The notes under the pieces are model-generated. The model worked only from the letters and a program-made list of their open reading frames with translations. It had not been told where the DNA came from and made no database searches. 64,000 nucleotides of DNA from Desmodesmus armatus (Eukaryota > Chlorophyta > Chlorophyceae > Sphaeropleales > Scenedesmaceae): contig VIIQ02000138.1 of the NCBI GenBank assembly GCA_007449985.2, positions 62,001 to 126,000 of the forward strand. The letters are read 5' to 3'. This document shows, piece after piece, positions 32,064 to 43,500 of the stretch. Each line of letters begins with the position of its first letter. The first letter of the stretch is position 1. The position numbers and the translations under genes were made by a program.

Positions 32064-34826
32064 TCAAGGGGGTTGTTTAAGCTTTCTTCTCTTCTTGTGT
32101 GAGGTTTCATTTTGGAGGTGCACTTCGTTTTTCCTTTTGCTCCATGTTGATCTGGCGTATGTTTGTGCGTTTTTGATGGCTGCATGTCTTGTGTTCCATA
32201 TTTCTTCCACATGTCTACCTGCCAGGTGGTGCAGTCTTCTCAGCAGTCTAGGCAATGCTGGTCCTACAACTCCCAATCCTTTCAGCTTTTCTTCTGTGTT
32301 TTTAAATATGCAGCCGGACACTCCTAGCATAATTGTGGTGAGTTTTACTTCCGCTTTGGGGTCGAATATCTGTAATGCTTTCATCAGACGGTCGTGCTGA
32401 CGTTCTGCTCGTGTTTCCTGCTGAGACGGGTCTGTATCTCTGCAATACTTGATCTCTAGCAGCTCGTAACTCCTGGCGTGGTTCTCTGTCCGCACGAGCA
32501 TGGCGTCTGGTTTGCAGTGCGCACTGATTCGGCGCTTCATCCCTACAGGCATATCTTTCGGGAGGGCGGCGAGAGGGATTCTGCTTTTGCTTTTCATGAT
32601 CGCGCATCTTCTGCTCAAACCTACATCGCTCATAGCCAGTTCCTTTGCTCTATCTCCGTCGTTGATCGCCTGTACGATCAGGGAACCCGCGTCGTTGTGC
32701 CTCTTGGTGACCGCCCCGGACAGCGCCGGGCAAGCACTCAATGCGTGGTGTCCGCCATCCTGTTGGCCACAGAGTGGGCAGCTGTCGGTGCTGCTTAGCT
32801 TGTTTAGCAGTTTGTTGGTCGGCAGCAGGCCCCATCTGTACTGAAGAATGAGTTTGCGTCTTCTGTGCAGGACTTGGTTGTTGTTCATGAAAAGGTGGCT
32901 GTATTTTGGGTGTACGTTTTTGGCTTGGTCGGCCCACGCGCTGTAGTACACAGTTGACGTGTTTGCGCTACCCAGTGCGCAGTCCTGTTTTGCTTTGTTT
33001 TTCAGAGTTTCTGCCAAATTTGCAATGGGGGTGTGTTCGCGCCTGGTATCTGTCTTGGTGACAACTTCTTCAATGGAGTACGGCCAGAAGTAGGTTTCTC
33101 TTGCATTACTCTGTACTTTAGAAGTGATGGTTGGTTCTTGTTTTTCTTTGGCCACTTGTACTGCCATGTGATCCGCCATATCGTTTCCATATACACCTAT
33201 ATGGCTTGTGACTTTCCAAAGGTGTAAGGTTGCTTGCGACTGTCGCAGCCGTTGCACTATGTCTGTCAGCAAGCTATGATGCCGGTGCTCTCGCATATCT
33301 TGTGGGTTGGTTATCATCTTGTGTATGTGATACATGGACGTCTGGCTGTCTGTGGCTATGTGGATCTCTTCCTTCGGGCCAGGTTTAGCCAGTACATAGG
33401 CTTCCCTTATACCCACTAGCTCTGCCCGTGTGATGGTATTGACGTTGGGCAAGTACCTACCGTTTTGCGCTGCGCAGGAGCCTCCTGTGATGGTGCAGTT
33501 GGTTGTGTGAGCGCGGGCTTCGCTGGCATACTTATCTGCTGGTTTGTAAATAGCTGCCGCTATGCTGACCCCTTTGCCTTCTATCTTGATGGCGCTGCCA
33601 TCAGTGTAGTAGAAGTCTCTCCAGTCAAAGCGTAGAGGTGGGGGTGTGTTGGTTTCTTGTGGAGAGCATTTTGAGAGGTCTGGTGCTTGCCATCCCTCTT
33701 GTGGGTCTGGTGCTGGGGCTGCCCAAGTTGAGTTTTTGAAGGCTTTGGTGCGTGGAAGGCGCCTTTGCGTCCAGATTTGCTCTGGCGACCAGTCATTTGG
33801 ATGGCATTGTATGCGCACTACGTGCTTGCTAGTTGCTCGTTGTCCCTTCAGGTGGGCAGTGCAAAGACGTGACATGCTGTACAGCCAGCTATGGTCAGAT
33901 GTGTGCTTGCGTCCAAGAGATGCGTACCCTTCAGTATTACCAACGCTTACGATGTGCAGCCCCCATTTGGAGGGAGTCTGTTTTTGGAAGGGGGATGTGC
34001 CGGGGGCATCCCTGTGCATGGCCGTGTGTGGGATGGTCAACAGCCCGCGGCACCAGCCTTTGTACCTCTGCAGTGTAGAGCTGTATGGGTTGCCCTTGTC
34101 TCCGTTTATTGGGAGCGCTAGGACAGTGAGGGTGGGGGTCCGTGTATGTTGGGCGCTTTGCAAGGCCCATGCAAGGGCTCTTTGGGCTTGCTTTGTATCG
34201 CATGGTGGACTCGCAAGTGACAGCCCTGTCCACCTGACAGAGAGGCTGTCGTAGCTGGCTCCGAAGGCTGCATCTTCAGCATGCTCGGTCCAGAAGTTAT
34301 GGGTGGTGGGGTGCACTGTGAAGGGCGTCGTCATGCTTTCAGTGGCGCCTTGGAATGTGTTTAGGATGATGGCTTTCAGGTTCGGTGAGATCGTGTTGTC
34401 TATATTTTGTTGTTTGTTGTTCTTTTTGCCATAAATGCTGTATCTGGTGCACAATTTTGCTATTTCGTTTTCTGTTGAATCTTGTGGTGAGTTCTGTTGG
34501 TGGCGCTGAGACAGGTGACGGAGAGTCTGCGGTGTAAGCATGCCACAGCACGCGCCATCCGGCTGGTACACACATGCCGCCGTGACCGTGGTGAGTGTAG
34601 GCTCCTCTTTGGGGGGGCTTGGCAGACTGATCCCCTCCACTGTCCTCATTGCAATTGTGCTCTTGCCTTGGGGGTGGATGTCCACGTGTGGATTGATGGG
34701 CGCCGGGTGAATGTGAATTTGCTTCCGGATGGTGTCTCCTAGTGTCATGTCATAGAGGCGTTCACTCGCTCGTTGTTGGTTGCTCTGCGCTGTCGCACGG
34801 CACTCAGGTCGTACTTCGCGGGGCAT
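32064..34826 (-). CDS. LINE ORF segment: RNase H, CCHC finger, restriction-like endonuclease
   Basis: An open frame of 920 residues. RNase H lies at about 33625-33150, with TDGSA, a Glu in RAELVGIREA and ATDSQTS as the acidic residues, and a later Asp in NDMADH. Then CPLCGQQDGGHHALSACP and KRHN (about 32780-32690), the CCHC plus RHN arrangement typical of R2/Dualen C-termini. Then KPD (about 32515) and EIK (about 32450), fitting the PD-(D/E)xK active site of the nicking endonuclease. A Lys/Arg-rich tail ends the protein at 32064. Confidence 0.8.
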   Translation of the reverse strand: MPREVRPECRATAQSNQQRASERLYDMTLGDTIRKQIHIHPAPINPHVDIHPQGKSTIAMRTVEGISLPSPPKEEPTLTTVTAACVYQPDGACCGMLTPQTLRHLSQRHQQNSPQDSTENEIAKLCTRYSIYGKKNNKQQNIDNTISPNLKAIILNTFQGATESMTTPFTVHPTTHNFWTEHAEDAAFGASYDSLSVRWTGLSLASPPCDTKQAQRALAWALQSAQHTRTPTLTVLALPINGDKGNPYSSTLQRYKGWCRGLLTIPHTAMHRDAPGTSPFQKQTPSKWGLHIVSVGNTEGYASLGRKHTSDHSWLYSMSRLCTAHLKGQRATSKHVVRIQCHPNDWSPEQIWTQRRLPRTKAFKNSTWAAPAPDPQEGWQAPDLSKCSPQETNTPPPLRFDWRDFYYTDGSAIKIEGKGVSIAAAIYKPADKYASEARAHTTNCTITGGSCAAQNGRYLPNVNTITRAELVGIREAYVLAKPGPKEEIHIATDSQTSMYHIHKMITNPQDMREHRHHSLLTDIVQRLRQSQATLHLWKVTSHIGVYGNDMADHMAVQVAKEKQEPTITSKVQSNARETYFWPYSIEEVVTKTDTRREHTPIANLAETLKNKAKQDCALGSANTSTVYYSAWADQAKNVHPKYSHLFMNNNQVLHRRRKLILQYRWGLLPTNKLLNKLSSTDSCPLCGQQDGGHHALSACPALSGAVTKRHNDAGSLIVQAINDGDRAKELAMSDVGLSRRCAIMKSKSRIPLAALPKDMPVGMKRRISAHCKPDAMLVRTENHARSYELLEIKYCRDTDPSQQETRAERQHDRLMKALQIFDPKAEVKLTTIMLGVSGCIFKNTEEKLKGLGVVGPALPRLLRRLHHLAGRHVEEIWNTRHAAIKNAQTYARSTWSKRKNEVHLQNETSHKKRRKLKQPP

Positions 34827-34857
34827 GGTACTGGCACCCAGTAGGATGTCCAGTGCT

Positions 34858-35670
34858 TCAATTGCTTCCTCTGTCCCGTTTGCCCTTTCTGTTTGGTTCT
34901 GGGCAGGGTTTGATCCTGACTTTGAACAGTGTCAGCTTGTCCTTGTCTTCTGCAGACAGCTCACCTGCTTGGCATTCCCAGCACTTGCCATTGGTGTACT
35001 GGTTGTTTCGTCGCGTACGCGGACCGTGGCCTATGCAGGTTGTGTGGCAGACCCGATTACATGATGTACATTGCAGGATATCCTGGTCATACTTTTCTGT
35101 CGGCTCATATTGTAGGGGGGTGATGTCTGTCCAGCAGCATTCACATGGCCGTGTCAAGTTTAGCATTGCTTTGTCAGCAAATGTGGCTGGGGTGGCAGTC
35201 TGAATCTCGTAGCCCATGATGGTTTGCAGCTCTGCCGCCCAGCCCGGCATTATGGCTTCTTTCCACTTTACTATCACTTGCTCCTGAGTTTCACCTTGTT
35301 GACGGCGCCGTTTGCCTTTGCCTATGTGCTTTGTTGCCTGTGCCAATCCCTCTACTGAGACAATCTCATCCGTTGAGGGGTCCATGTATGTCGGTCCATG
35401 TATGTGGTGTATAGCTTGAGAGCTGCAGCGGTTGTGGGTTTCATGGTGTTGAATGCAGCGTAACCTGTCTGTGCTTTGGGGGTTCTGCTGGAATAGGTTT
35501 GTCCACCTTGGCGAATATTGGCTGTTTTGTGGGTCCGTGCCTGGGTTAGTTTGTTTCTGTACGTGTCCAGGGTGTCCCGCAATTCTAGGAGTGGGATAAG
35601 GGACTGGACCTTGTAGTTTGAGAGTAGTTCCAGAGGTGTGTGTGGCTTGCTTGTGGGGTTGGTTGGCCAT
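34858..35670 (-). CDS. LINE ORF segment: PHD-like finger region
   Basis: This frame overlaps the end of the RT frame and must be joined to it by a one-base shift near 35390. It carries CECCW, CTSCNRVCHTTC and CWECQAGEL, a C4HC3-like zinc finger at about 35155-34950. A second shift near 34880 joins it to the RNase H segment. Confidence 0.65.
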   Translation of the reverse strand: MANQPHKQATHTSGTTLKLQGPVPYPTPRIAGHPGHVQKQTNPGTDPQNSQYSPRWTNLFQQNPQSTDRLRCIQHHETHNRCSSQAIHHIHGPTYMDPSTDEIVSVEGLAQATKHIGKGKRRRQQGETQEQVIVKWKEAIMPGWAAELQTIMGYEIQTATPATFADKAMLNLTRPCECCWTDITPLQYEPTEKYDQDILQCTSCNRVCHTTCIGHGPRTRRNNQYTNGKCWECQAGELSAEDKDKLTLFKVRIKPCPEPNRKGKRDRGSN

Positions 35671-37595
35671 CTCACCTTGAGAGTTTGGAGCACCTGTGGG
35701 TGGAGTGGAACTGGTGTTGCAGGTGTCTGGGGTGTTGCTGTTTGTTCACCGGTGGCAAAAGTGTGGGCTAGTCGCCCCCAAGCTCTTTGATGTTTTGTTT
35801 TGACAAGGCGGCTGCTCACCAGCCTTCGTAGGTGGGAGGGTGGAAGGACGTGTGTCCTGTTTGGAGACAATAGTTGCTCTATCCTGTTTACTCCGATGTG
35901 TTGTAAGAGGTATATGTCTCGTATGAGTTGGGTGTCTAGGCTGTCTGGTACCGCTGCTGCAATTGCCTGTAGTATGTTGGTGAGTTGAGAGGGGATGTGG
36001 TACTCTTTGGCGCCCCGTTGCAGAGTCAGTCCCACCTTTTCAAAGGACATCAATTGCCGCACTCGCAGGCTGTGATTGAGCAGGTGTGGAAGGTGCTGTG
36101 TCATGACTACATCCACTCCTTGTAGTTGCATATCGAGCATTGCTTGTGTTATGACCCCTAATGCACCCGGCGCATTTAAAGAGCGGGTCAGTCTCTGGAT
36201 GTTGCACACCGTCTGTTCTGTCTCCAAGGAGTGACATCCTAGGCCACCTTGACTTTTGCTGAGGTGGGCCGCTGCTGACGACATGTGTACAGGCAGGCGG
36301 TAGGCTTGTTTGGTGGCACGTGTGAGCAGTGAGTCGAGGCTCTTGATCTCTGCTCGGGTGTAAGGGCTGGCAACAAATGAGTAGGCTATGGATGTGCGGA
36401 GTGATGTTTCTATGATGCGTTGTTTTTGTCCTGTGGTCAGGGGGCTGCTCTTCAGGTGTTGAACACGAGAGCGGATGTCCTTCAGAGTGGCTGCAAGTTG
36501 CGGCTTGTAGTTGAGGTCGACTGTGAGGAGGACGCCTAGGTGCTTGAAGGGAGAGGTGGGTGGGAGGAAGGTGACGCTCTGGGTGTCTGCACCAGGGGCT
36601 CGAAGGCTGCATGGTTCAGGGGCTAGCCTAACTGCACCCAACATGGTTCTTAATCGTTCCTCATCATATGGGTGTGTAGGCAAGCTACCATGTAGAGCGC
36701 CGGTGATCTGGCTTTTGGTCGCGTTGACCTGCAGCTTACCCCACTCTGCATATGCTGCTAGCTTTCGGGCTTGGTGTTTCATGTTGGCTAGTCCTTGTTC
36801 ACCTCCAGTGATTACGTTCAAATCGTCAGCATAGGTGTTGTCAGTCATCTGGTGTTGGTCCTGAAGGTTGGGGTCGTGCGCCAATGCCCCAAACTTGTAG
36901 CCCTTGTTGCCTGCCCTTAGCCACCTCAGCAGTGGTTCCATATACAGTATGAAAAGGAATGGAGAGAGGCTGTCACCTTGAATGGTGCCCCGCCCAAAAT
37001 CAAGTGGGTCTAGGTCTCCATGGGGGGTCCGCACCACTGTGCGTGCGTTGGTGTAGAGGTCTTTGAAAGTTTCTATGGCATCGGTTGGGAACCCCAGGTC
37101 ATACAGTATCATGAGCAGCTTCCTGTGTGAGATGGTGTCAAATGCTTCTGTCATGTCAGTGAACAGCAAGAAAATGTCTTGCTTTGTGAGCAGTGCGTCT
37201 TCCATGGCCATGATCATCATCTCAATCTGTTGGGCCGTAGCCCGTTTGTTCCTGAAACCCCCTTGCGACGCTGTGAGGAAGCCTGATCTTTCAGCTCTGT
37301 CCATCATCGCCATTGTTATCATCCTGGTCCACAGCTTGTACATTGTGTTTTCCAGTCCTATGCGTCTGTAGTACTTAAGTTCTAGTGGCGTGCCCTTGTT
37401 CTTGTACAGCAATACTGTAGTGGATTCTTTCCAGGAGTCAGGGGTCAGCCCTGTTGTCCACATGATCTTCACCATGTTGTGGAGTGTTCTATGGGCAGTG
37501 GGCGGGAGGGTGCGTAAAATTTCGTTCGGAATGCCGTCCGGCCCCGGGCATTTTCCCAGGCGCAAGGCATCTGTGGAAGGCAAATTCATCATCAA
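35352..37595 (-). CDS. LINE ORF segment: reverse transcriptase
   Basis: About 747 residues with RT motifs in order: GPDGIPNEIL, QGGFRNKRATAQQIEM, FTDMTEAFD (first catalytic Asp), GTIQGDSLSPFLFILY, TYADD (catalytic Asp pair), then a thumb region. An extra G in the cccgggg run at about 37545 separates it from the upstream frame. Confidence 0.85.
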   Translation of the reverse strand: MMMNLPSTDALRLGKCPGPDGIPNEILRTLPPTAHRTLHNMVKIMWTTGLTPDSWKESTTVLLYKNKGTPLELKYYRRIGLENTMYKLWTRMITMAMMDRAERSGFLTASQGGFRNKRATAQQIEMMIMAMEDALLTKQDIFLLFTDMTEAFDTISHRKLLMILYDLGFPTDAIETFKDLYTNARTVVRTPHGDLDPLDFGRGTIQGDSLSPFLFILYMEPLLRWLRAGNKGYKFGALAHDPNLQDQHQMTDNTYADDLNVITGGEQGLANMKHQARKLAAYAEWGKLQVNATKSQITGALHGSLPTHPYDEERLRTMLGAVRLAPEPCSLRAPGADTQSVTFLPPTSPFKHLGVLLTVDLNYKPQLAATLKDIRSRVQHLKSSPLTTGQKQRIIETSLRTSIAYSFVASPYTRAEIKSLDSLLTRATKQAYRLPVHMSSAAAHLSKSQGGLGCHSLETEQTVCNIQRLTRSLNAPGALGVITQAMLDMQLQGVDVVMTQHLPHLLNHSLRVRQLMSFEKVGLTLQRGAKEYHIPSQLTNILQAIAAAVPDSLDTQLIRDIYLLQHIGVNRIEQLLSPNRTHVLPPSHLRRLVSSRLVKTKHQRAWGRLAHTFATGEQTATPQTPATPVPLHPQVLQTLKVRWPTNPTSKPHTPLELLSNYKVQSLIPLLELRDTLDTYRNKLTQARTHKTANIRQGGQTYSSRTPKAQTGYAAFNTMKPTTAAALKLYTTYMDRHTWTPQRMRLSQ

Positions 37596-38847
37596 TCAGG
37601 TCATACATCCATGTCCTGTCGTGCAGTTCGGGTTGCGACATCATCCCATTGTATGCGGCAAACTCCGGGGTGTCGAAGGGGTACTCCCTGTTAACGTGGG
37701 GAAGGTATTCCATGGGGGTATTCAAGTCGTCTGGGTTTGCTAGTTTGCGTGAGTAGTAGTCTGTCATCTCCGCTTTGATCGTCTGCGCGTCCGTGGTCAC
37801 TGCTCCAGTCGCGGTTTTCAATGCCCGCAGGGCAAGGCGGGGAGTGGGCTGGTGGCGTCCTGTGGCGATTCTATTGCCTATTTTTTGGCGCTTTTCGGCC
37901 AGTTCTTGGCTTTGTTTGGCTGCTTGCTGGGCCCACAGTCGAGGGTGCTAATCATCAATGGCGTTGAGCTTGTGCTTCAGTGTGGTGTACGCAGCTCTCA
38001 ATGTAGCGAGCACGGGTTCCCCTTGGTGGCGCTGAGCCCTTTCATGCACAGCTTCTTGCAGCATCTGCTGTTCGAACTCATCAGGCAAGTGCATGTCTGC
38101 ATCTGTGGCGGTCCTTATCATCCTGAGTTTTGTTGAGGCTTCCTTTTTTGCCGCGATGATACTCTTGCGTTGTTTGGCGATCGTTCGCGGGCAGTGGTGG
38201 CCACGGGTTGCACCTGGGTCTATTGTGATGGTAGCGCATGTGGTTAGGGCTATAGAGTGTGATTGTGCAAGCGCATCTGTGATCTGCTTGCCGAGGGCAT
38301 TCACAACATCCCTTGCTTGGGTGTGGTCTATGTGGGTCAGTGGCTGCGGCTTTGTGGCGTTAGGGCAAGATGTTTCTACTTCATTCCAATGCGGCCTGAC
38401 CTGTGTCTCGATAATGCGGTCAGTGTTGCCCGCCAGGTCACCCCAGAGTTGTGCTTGTGTGCTGGCAAGCGCGTGGCGTAAGGCTCTTGTGTCTGTGGGG
38501 GCCATTGGTGTTTTGAGTTTTGTAACGGGGTGTGTTGCTTTGGTGGGGGTCAGGGGTGGCATGACCCCTAGTTGCATGTATTGTATCTTGGCAATCAGTA
38601 CATCGTGGTCAAGGTTTGTGCCAGCCATACTTTGTGTTTCAGTTTGTGTGTGCAGCAGAGGTTTCAGACTGAGTATGTCATCCAGGCGACTGTAGGGGGT
38701 GTCATCAGCTCCCTTTCTGTAGGTGAGGCTCCTTGCTGTGCCCTGAACAGGGGCGTCGAGCGCAATCAGGCCGTTGGCTGCTATGAAATCTTGGTGGAGG
38801 GTGTCTGCAGGATAAGTCTTGCCGCTGACTCTGTCTTCTTGGTGCAC
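37489..38847 (-). CDS. LINE ORF segment: remaining APE endonuclease and linker
   Basis: Starts at the truncated 5' end of the element. It retains only the C-terminal part of an AP-like endonuclease (TPYSRLDDIL, then LDHDVLIAKI); the upstream catalytic half is gone. The frame continues past a TAG at 37950-37948 to PGKMPG, where it joins the RT frame by a one-base shift. Confidence 0.7.
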
Positions 38848-38860
38848 ATGTACACCCTAA

Positions 38861-39551
38861 CAACGGACCCCACAGGCAAAGTCCACAGTGCTGTGTGGAT
38901 GCACACAGGACCGTCCGTGGGATTCATGCCAGCAAACACACTTGTGGGACCCCGTACCAAAGGCTGTTCAACAAGTTCAGCAATGTGACCAAACCCCTGG
39001 TTGCTGCATGTACACGCATACATACAGATACACAGATGATCCTGGCATGCCCACAAGCAGCCTTGCAGATGTGCGAACTGCAGCTCACGGGCGCATGCAG
39101 CTTAGGCCCATGAACCATCAGCACTCGGAACGTGCATGCAACAATATGTGTTGGGCTGCTGAAGCAGCCGCTGCCTATACAGATGTTCACCTATCTACCT
39201 ACGGCTGCCTGCATGCAGATGCTTCACAACTGCACAGCCCACTGCACAACTGCACAGGTAAATGCAACCCCATATACATGCAAAACCGACACATAAGCTC
39301 AAGCACATGAACAGAACTCTCCTCCGCACATGTGCACCACTCACAAAACCCAACTCAGCACATAACAATCGACCTCAGCAAGTCGAGGAAACCTTACACG
39401 CAGTGTGCAGCACCCACACACTGCCAACACAAAACACCTAGACCCACAAAAAACACCAAGAACCCGTCCCAGATTCAACAGCGCTTGGCCCGCCAGACTC
39501 CTAACACCTCCACCATCAATACTACCAGACTACCAGACCCTGCACGGCCCC
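38861..39551. other. Intergenic, downstream of the KDM5-like gene
   Basis: About 690 bp with no coding signal. It contains ttaca at 39394-39398, i.e. TGTAA on the minus strand, about 155 nt beyond the KDM5-like stop codon and a plausible poly(A) signal. Confidence 0.45.
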
Positions 39552-40509
39552 TCAGTGTGGGTGCTGGCCATGCTGCTGCTGGTGCGGTGGCCCTCCAGGG
39601 AAGCCAGCCAGCATCAGCCCCTGCATAAAGCTGGGCGTCAGCAGCGGCGGCAGCCCCGAAGGGATTCCCGTCACGAGACCCATCCCCGCACCACCACTCC
39701 CACCAGCTGCTGCCGCCGCAGCCGCCGCGGCTGCTGCCATAGCAGCGGGTGCCGAGCTATGGGGCAGGGCCCCACCCACCCCACCTTGGGCCAACGCTGC
39801 GTGGGGCTGGCTGGTGGGGAGGCCCAGGGCTAGGCCTCCCCCGCCTGCCAGTATGCTTGCAGCAGCGGCTGCGAGAGCAGCAGGGTCAACGCCGCTCACT
39901 GCTGCTGTAGATGCAAGCATACTGGGATCCAAACCAGCCGCCGCCGCTGCTGCCGCTGCAGCGGTCGCAGCCTGGAAGTTGACGCCACCTGGCAGCACCA
40001 GCCCACTCTGCTGCAGCTGCAGCTGCTGCTGATGCTGCTGGTGAGCCATCGGGCGTGAGTGCTGCTGCTGCTGGTGGAGCTGCGCCAAGGGCTGCTGCTG
40101 CTGCTGCAGCTGCGTGAGGGAGCTCTGTTGCGACTGGGGTGCAAGGTGTAACACCATCGGCTGACTTGCAGGGCGGCCAGCAGCACCACCATCACCCGAT
40201 AGCCGCTGCTGCTTCACAGGCCGGCCCTGCAATACATCCAGCTCACCCTGCTGGTGCTGATACTGCTGCTGCTGGGAGTGCCCCACTCGCTGCTGCTGCT
40301 GCTGCTGCTCATAGGCGTAAGCTGCATGCCTGTGCTGCCCGCCTGCTGGTGCAGGGTGTGGCTGGGCTGCTGCTGCAGCTGCTGCTGATGCGTTTGCTGC
40401 CGCCTGCATAGCCTGCAGCAGCTTTTCCTCCACCTGGGTGGCCAGCTGCTTGGGCATGCCCCTGGCATGGGGATAGGGCATGCAGCACGACACACAGCAG
40501 TTGGGACAC
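39552..40509 (-). CDS. KDM5-like last exon: end of PHD3 and Gln/Ala-rich C-terminus
   Basis: Starts with CPNC, the last Cys pair of the third PHD finger, split from the rest by an intron at 40860-40510. Then ~310 residues of Gln, Ala, Pro and His-rich sequence ending QQHGQHPH and stop at 39552. Confidence 0.85.
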
Positions 40510-43500
40510 CTGCGATAGTAACAGCAGCAGCAAGCAGCAACAGAGAGACTCAGGACTCTGACACAAAGTGTGTGTCACACAGCAATCACACATGCAAACT
40601 CAACTATTGCCTGGCCCACCCACACTTCTGACGCCAGCAGACCTCAACATGCAAGCAGCAGCTGCTGTAGGCCCCTGGTGACACAGCACCTGCCACACAC
40701 AGACAGAAGTATCCCCCCATCACCACCCGACATCAGGTGGCGCTACCTCTGATGATCCGCATTTGCACCCCTGCCTTTCCTCCTGGCCAATGCCCAAGCA
40801 ATGCCAGCATCGATGAAGCAACAGCAATAACAATAAGAGCACCAGGAGTCCCCACCCACCTGAAGTCAGGTGGCGCCACCTCAGTGTGGTCCTGGTCCTC
40901 CCTCGGCGGGTTGAGCCCCACACACTCCCAGTGGAACCAGTCGCTGCAGTAGTCACACCCGATCATTGGTCGTATGTCGTCATACAGTGCCTGACACAGG
41001 CAGTACCCCTTGCTCGCCTCTGCCAACACCTCAAGCTCCGCCTCAGCATTCACCGGCAGCGATGAGAGCTGCTCTGCATGCGCCCTGGCCGTCGCCACCG
41101 CCGCCGCAACCTGCGGGTTGCTCACGTACGCGACCGGCGCACTCCCCGGGCGCCGCGCTGCGTCGGCTGCCGCTGCTGCTGCCACTGCCTCTGTGCAGCT
41201 GGTGTCCAGGCCCTGACCCCTTGCGAGGGACTTCAGCTGGTCGGTCACAGAAGCGGACCGGCTGACCCATCGTTCGGCGAGGGCTGCTGCCTGCGCACAG
41301 TGCGTCAGCAGCTGCTGCTGCTGGGCTGCGGGGCTGGTCGCACCTGCTGCTGCCGCTGCTGCTACAGAGGCTTGTAGGCTACTGACCGAGGCGGAGGCTG
41401 CTGCTGCTGTCAAGTCGTAGCCTGCGTCTTGTGCTGCTTGCACGATCTGTACCAGCTGCTCTGGTCGTGGCCTGCAGCAGAACACAGCACAGCCCGGCAC
41501 AACTTCTAACGCCATTCTGGTGAAACATGCCTTGCAGCTTGAATTGGGAGATGCATATTGTTCCAGGCTGCAGAGAAGCATCCGGCAAAGGTGCCAACAA
41601 TCGTAAGGGTGCACACACCAAAGGGACAGGGCGGACCCCCCCCCCCTGCCCTCAGTGTACACCATCGTCACGGCTCCTGCGGCAGCACCCCTGCCACCAG
41701 CACAGCCTTGCCAAATCACCCACCTAGTGCCGCTCCCAAACGCCTCCTGGGCCTTACTGCGCCACCCGCAATCCACCAGCAGCCGCAGCCCCCAGGCCAC
41801 CACATCCTCCTGCCGTCCACCACAGCTGCTGCTGCCATTGTCACTGCTGCCACCGGCAGCAATGTCCCGCTGCAGCTCCACTAGCGCCGCCTGCTTTATG
41901 ATCGACCGCAGCCCCGCCCCTGACAGCATCTGGCGCTGCAGGGACCGCAGCTGCTTCATCAGCTGCTTGGTGCTGCCAGCCGTCACTGCTGCCGGCTTGG
42001 CTGAGCCGCCGCCCGCATTGCTGCCATTGCTGCCGGCGGCGGCGGCGGCTGCCAGTGCTGCTGCCAGCTGTGCCAGGGCGCCTACGGAGGCAGTGTGTGC
42101 CTCCTCGTGCTGCGACAGCAGGTCAGAGAGCACATCCTGCGGCACAATGATACAACACAGCGCAGTGAGACAGCGGGCACAACCACGTGACAGGGCTGAT
42201 GTGGCAAGAGAGGCGAGTGGTGGAAGCATTATGGGAGACAACGTCAACCGGCCATGCATGTGCATGTGAAGATACGATGTAGTGCTGAGTGTAGACACAC
42301 GGGTGCCGCAATACAGCGGTACGCCTAAAAGAACATTGCAGCAAAGTGACACCAGACCCCCAGCTAGCACAGCCCTCGCACACCTGCCAGCCCTCTAAGT
42401 CTGCCAGAATGCTGCGTATCAGCCGCTCCTGTGGCATCTCTATGCCCAGGATCTGAGCATCAAGCAGCACTCCCAGCAGCACTGACAGCGGCAACGGCCG
42501 GCGCACCTAGCACAGACAACAGCAGGACAGCAGCAACAGATGGTGTGAAGCAGGCGGAGGAAAGAGCACAGCAGGCAACAGGAGACACAACTCTGATGCA
42601 TGCACTGGTGGGAGGTTGGACTCCAGCATAAAGGTCAGGTTGAAGCTGCCCCTGAGTAGTAAGTCGATGCAAACTGGCACACAGTGTGCCAGTTTGTATT
42701 GACTTACCACACAGAGGCAGCTTCAACCTGACTTTTATGCTGAAGTCCACAAAAAAATCCACCAGAGCATCGATGCAAGCTGGGCTCATCTTGTGCAGCA
42801 GACGCACTGCCACTTAACCCTTCTCACTTGCACCTGAAACTCATCCCGCCGCAGTACAGAGTGTCAAGCAGTGTAGTCATCTGGCCAGTCTCCGATCCGT
42901 ATACAGTATATACAAGCAAGCAAACAAACACACCTTTGCCAGGCGCTCCGATGCCGCTGTCAGCGGCCCCTTGTCCCCAGTAACAGCCCAGCACAGAGGG
43001 CAGCACCACGACTTGGCAGCGCGCGCAGCAGCGATCGTCATCCCGACGCACTTCACGTGACACCAGTCCCCACAGCGATCGCAGGAGATGAAGTAATCCT
43101 GGTCATGCGCTTGCAGGCACATGCAGTACACGGTGCCGTCAGACCCCTCGCTGCTGTTCTCACCGCGCTGCTGCGGGTACTGCTGCACATGGTGGTGCTG
43201 CTGCTGCTGCATCGGATGGCCACCCAGCCTACTGCTGTACTCATCCTGACCACTGACACCACCACCACCGCCTCCTGCTGCTGCTGCAGCAGCTGCCGTA
43301 CCCGCATGGTGACCGAAGCTGCCGCCGCTGTCGCCTGCAGCGCCTCGACGGATCTGGTGGTGGGGATGCTGCTGAGGCAGCACGTGTGGCTGCACCGGCC
43401 CCTGCTGCTGCTCGTCCTTCACACCCCCGACCGGAGGTACGAAGTACTCCGCGCCATCGCCACCGTACAGCGCCTTACGCTTGCGCTGCCGTCCAGCTGC

